Shown: piece by piece, positions 5,243 to 7,796 of the stretch
Layout of the letters: every line of letters begins with the position of its first letter
Numbering within the stretch: the first letter of the stretch is position 1
From: an uncultured Alistipes sp.
Lineage (GTDB): Bacteria; Bacteroidota; Bacteroidia; Bacteroidales; Rikenellaceae
Assembly: GCA_900550925.1 (NCBI GenBank)
Contig: URTU01000087.1
Coordinates: forward strand, 1 to 7,796
Direction of reading: 5' to 3'
Length of the DNA: 7,796 bases
Made by a program: the position numbers and the translations under genes
Notes under the pieces: model-generated
The model's input: the letters and a program-made list of their open reading frames with translations, nothing else
Database searches by the model: none
Told to the model about the DNA's origin: nothing

Positions 5243-6685
5243 TCAACGTTCACGCGCGGTTACCTTTTCGTGCCGCGCACCGGTGATCTCGTCGGGCGAG
5301 AGGTCGATCGGGCCGGAAATGAATTCCGGAATGTTGTACGACTGCATCAACTCGTCGTAATATGCCGGATCGCGCTGCGGCAGCAGGAACGGTTTTCCGA
5401 ACCGGCCGGCCGTATCGACATGCGCTATGTACGGACGGGTATGCAGGCCGTCGATGCGGCGCGACGAGAAGACCACCCACCGCGAGGTGCTGCTCCACGA
5501 GTGGTAACTTTCGGTATCGTCGCTGTTGATCTCGTCCACCGGCCGCAACTCACCGCTCTGCAGATCAATCAGCCACAGGTCGGCATCCTTGTGCCAGATC
5601 GTAAAGTTGCCGAAATCCGAACGGGTCACCAGGAGCCACCTGCCGTCATAGGACGGACGCGGGAATGAGACACTGCCGCCATTACCGTCCCAGAGGGTAT
5701 CGATCTTCTGCCCGACCTCACCCGTCTCGGGATCGAAATCGATGCTGCACAGCGAATATTTTATGTCGGTCAGCACGGGGAGGGTCGAGGCGTCGGCCGA
5801 ACAGAAATACAACTTCCGCCCGTCGGCCGAGAAGGCCGGGAAGGTCTCGAAGCGTGCCGTATCGGCCAGTATGGGATAGATGTTCAGTTCGCCGGTGCGG
5901 GTATCGTATATCACAACGTCCGAACGCAGGTCGTAAACCTCGAGAATCTGCTTCGGGTCGCTGTGGAATGTCTGACGGATGTCGTTGACCGAGTAGGCAA
6001 TGTAGCGGCCCGACGGATGCCAGTAGGGATATACGCACGATACGCCGGTCTGGTCGGTTTTCGTATCGAGCAGCCGCACGTCACCGTTCTGCGAGAGTAT
6101 CGTACCGCCGCCGTTTCCACGGATATGGAACTGCATGTTGCCGACGTCGGTTTTGGCGAACGAATGGCAGTTCAGGCACGACCCGGCGATGAGCGAATTC
6201 TCCATGAGGGTATGCTCACGCCATTCGGACAGCGGACGGTAGTAGATACCCATTCCGGCATAGAGCTCGTATCCGGGATCGATCCGACGGTAGCAGATAC
6301 CGTAATCGATCGAATCGCGGCTGACATGGACGGTAAACGGCGCATAATCGGTGCGCACACCGTCGGCCGTTATCCCCACGCTGAAGCGCAGCGAGTCAGC
6401 CCCGCCGACCATCCTGCGCCACTTGCGGATCGGGATGCGGATTCCCTTTCGGCCCGAAAACTTCACCTGTGAGCGGCCGTTGTCGACCGTCACCTCGATC
6501 TTCGAACAGGGCACCGCCGCATCGAAATTGAGCGGGGCTATATTGACCGGTATGGTCACCGACGAATAGTCCGGAAAAACCGGCGGCAGTTCGCTGCTGG
6601 TCCGTTGTTCCGACGGCCCGCAACCGAATGCCAGCGCCATCGCTCCGGCCAGCACAAGGCTCCTGTATATATTCACACGTTTCAT
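5243..6685 (-). CDS. Lipoprotein with CxxCH motif and TolB/WD40-like (PD40) propeller
   Basis: A 480-residue exported protein. The signal peptide (1-21) leads to a probable lipid-anchor Cys22 (AFGC; Phe at -2 is unusual for a lipobox). The next residues GPSEQ lack the acidic surface-export signature, suggesting it faces the periplasm. Residues about 35-130 look like an all-beta domain. A single CLNCH (170-174) is a heme c attachment motif or a metal site. From about 215, repeated propeller blades follow: WHPSGRYIAYS (222-232), FSADGRKLYF (285-294), YDGRWLLVTRSD (346-357) and STSRWVVFSSR (399-409). I start at ATG 6685, five bases after the stop of the preceding gene; the frame is open to 6892, but that region lies within the upstream coding sequence. 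The tight pairing suggests both proteins act together at the cell envelope. The biochemical role is unknown; heme binding is inferred from one motif only. Confidence 0.85.
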   Translation of the reverse strand: MKRVNIYRSLVLAGAMALAFGCGPSEQRTSSELPPVFPDYSSVTIPVNIAPLNFDAAVPCSKIEVTVDNGRSQVKFSGRKGIRIPIRKWRRMVGGADSLRFSVGITADGVRTDYAPFTVHVSRDSIDYGICYRRIDPGYELYAGMGIYYRPLSEWREHTLMENSLIAGSCLNCHSFAKTDVGNMQFHIRGNGGGTILSQNGDVRLLDTKTDQTGVSCVYPYWHPSGRYIAYSVNDIRQTFHSDPKQILEVYDLRSDVVIYDTRTGELNIYPILADTARFETFPAFSADGRKLYFCSADASTLPVLTDIKYSLCSIDFDPETGEVGQKIDTLWDGNGGSVSFPRPSYDGRWLLVTRSDFGNFTIWHKDADLWLIDLQSGELRPVDEINSDDTESYHSWSSTSRWVVFSSRRIDGLHTRPYIAHVDTAGRFGKPFLLPQRDPAYYDELMQSYNIPEFISGPIDLSPDEITGARHEKVTARER

Positions 6686-6690
6686 CTGCT

Positions 6691-7796
6691 TCAGAATTTT
6701 ACGAAATTGGTGTAGTACCAGTAAGTGTTGCCCCAATCCTCCTTCAAGGCTTCGGGGTTGTTGTCCGACATGTTGAAGGCGCGGATATATTGTTCGAGGC
6801 GGTTGATCGTACTGCGGTTGATGTTGCTCGGCAGCGTCGAATAGTCGAGCCGTTTGATTCGGCAGATCATCACGAAGGCCTCCTCGTAGCATCGCGGCAG
6901 CCCCTGCGCCGGAATGATCAGATGGTCGGCAAAACCGTCGATATCCTTCAGCAACATGTAGTAGGACATCAGGTAGTTGTAGACCGGCCGGTTATCGGGA
7001 TGCTGGTGCAGCATTATCTCAAGCATTCCGCCCAACTGCGTCGACACGAAGGCGAAGTTCTCGGTCGGCTGCATCCGCCGCAGGCTGCCGTAAACCGGAT
7101 GGGCGTCAACCGCACCATCCTGCTCCATCAATTCGAGCAGCTGTTTTGCCCAACCGCGGTAGAACAGTGTCTGTTTCATGATATTCAGATATTTGCAGGC
7201 AACCTCCGTACGACCCGCTATCATGTTGGTTTCGGCCAGCCGTCCGACGAAATATATTCCGCGCTGGTGGTCGGGAATCGAAGCCATCGACTCGTAGGCA
7301 TAATGCTGCGCCTCGTTGATGAACCCCAGCCGGTAAAGCACCTCGCCCGAGAACAATACATCCTGATCGTAGGGCATGAACAGACCCGCCGGCCCGTGCT
7401 GCTCGAAGTCGAATGTCCGCGCTCCGGTCTGATCCGTCACGGCCAGCGCCAGATTGACGCATATCAGTCCGGCCTGAGTATCGGGAGTCTTACGCTCGGC
7501 CCGCGCAATTACATCATCCCACCGTCCATAATGTGTCAGGTAGTAGTAACGCATCACATCCTCGTCGAGCGCATTGTAATGTTTCGACAACAGGCTGCCG
7601 CTCGCCACGATGGCCGCCACGGCAACCACGGCCTCGAACCACGGCCTATACCAGCGCCCGAGCAACAGCGGGATCACCGTTACCACGACCGTAGCGCCCC
7701 ACACCTTCAGGAAATCCTGAACCGGGATCTCGGCGAAATAGAAATATGTCCCGCCGGTGACCATCGACTCGAAATATCTCTGCCACGGCACGGCTA
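6691..7796 (-). CDS. DUF6057-like membrane protein, C-terminal part (5' end cut by window edge)
   Basis: The frame is open to the window edge; the GTG at 7791 is an internal codon, since the frame continues upstream without a stop. About 368 residues are present. Two hydrophobic stretches near the beginning (FLKVWGATVVVTVIPLLLG and WFEAVVAVAAIVASGSLL) are probably the last transmembrane helices of a multi-pass protein. The remaining roughly 300 residues are soluble and mostly helical, with paired-helix features suggestive of TPR-like repeats (for example HYGRWDDVIARAE, LYRLGFINEAQHYAYES, GRTEVACKYLNIMK). This architecture resembles DUF6057 proteins of Bacteroidota, whose function I do not know. 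The stop is five bases before the ATG of the CxxCH/propeller lipoprotein, so the two are translationally coupled and may form an envelope complex. The family name rests on memory of architecture, not a search. Confidence 0.75.
   Translation of the reverse strand, partial: AVPWQRYFESMVTGGTYFYFAEIPVQDFLKVWGATVVVTVIPLLLGRWYRPWFEAVVAVAAIVASGSLLSKHYNALDEDVMRYYYLTHYGRWDDVIARAERKTPDTQAGLICVNLALAVTDQTGARTFDFEQHGPAGLFMPYDQDVLFSGEVLYRLGFINEAQHYAYESMASIPDHQRGIYFVGRLAETNMIAGRTEVACKYLNIMKQTLFYRGWAKQLLELMEQDGAVDAHPVYGSLRRMQPTENFAFVSTQLGGMLEIMLHQHPDNRPVYNYLMSYYMLLKDIDGFADHLIIPAQGLPRCYEEAFVMICRIKRLDYSTLPSNINRSTINRLEQYIRAFNMSDNNPEALKEDWGNTYWYYTNFVKF

Noticed and set aside
6686..6892. N-terminal extension of the propeller lipoprotein frame to 6892
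   Set aside because: The extension lies in the coding region of the preceding gene and would bury the clear lipoprotein signal peptide that begins at 6685.
1..7796. tRNA, rRNA, CRISPR array, insertion sequence or prophage module
   Set aside because: No cloverleaf, spaced direct repeats, transposase-like protein or phage structural gene was seen on either strand.

Overview
The window looks like chromosomal DNA of a GC-rich gut Bacteroidota, probably Bacteroidales and perhaps Alistipes-like. The reasons are a perfect Bacteroidota-type -7 box (TATATTTG), A-rich start regions instead of strong Shine-Dalgarno sites, a lipoprotein carrying a Bacteroidota surface-export signature, and protein families typical of this group. 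The taxon is an inference. Every gene I can support is on the minus strand, so transcription runs from high to low coordinates. I saw no rRNA, tRNA, insertion sequence, phage module or CRISPR array.

In transcription order: (1) 7796-5243 holds the 3' part of a membrane protein with a soluble repeat-like C-terminal region (DUF6057-like). Five bases later comes a lipoprotein with a CxxCH motif and a WD40/TolB-like propeller. (2) 5187-4057 encodes a surface-type GH18 chitinase-like lipoprotein, followed by a strong hairpin terminator (3975-4021). (3) 3865-1969 is a probable two-gene unit: a two-domain chorismatase/RidA-like protein, then a DUF5131 (Gp37/Gp68-like) cysteine-cluster protein. (4) 1968-1608 is a 361-bp regulatory region. 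(5) 1607-1 holds pheA (prephenate dehydratase) and, one base later, a class I/II PLP aminotransferase that runs off the window.

The most interesting element is the pheA leader. It has a promoter-like box and a 26-codon leader peptide with nine Phe/Tyr codons among residues 4-16, including an uninterrupted YFYYYF run, ending in three consecutive in-frame stops. It then has an intrinsic terminator directly before pheA. A segment of the leader-peptide gene just past the aromatic run can pair with the terminator's 5' arm over about 13 bp with one bulge, forming an antiterminator. This is the layout of a classical ribosome-mediated transcription attenuator that senses Phe and Tyr charging, here in a Bacteroidota. 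Phe plus Tyr sensing fits an operon that may continue into the shared aromatic pathway beyond the window edge.

A second point is that the gene at 2738-3865 resembles chorismate-hydrolysing enzymes of the FkbO/Hyg5/XanB2 type and sits two genes upstream of pheA. Chorismate may be a shared substrate pool, but that link is speculative.
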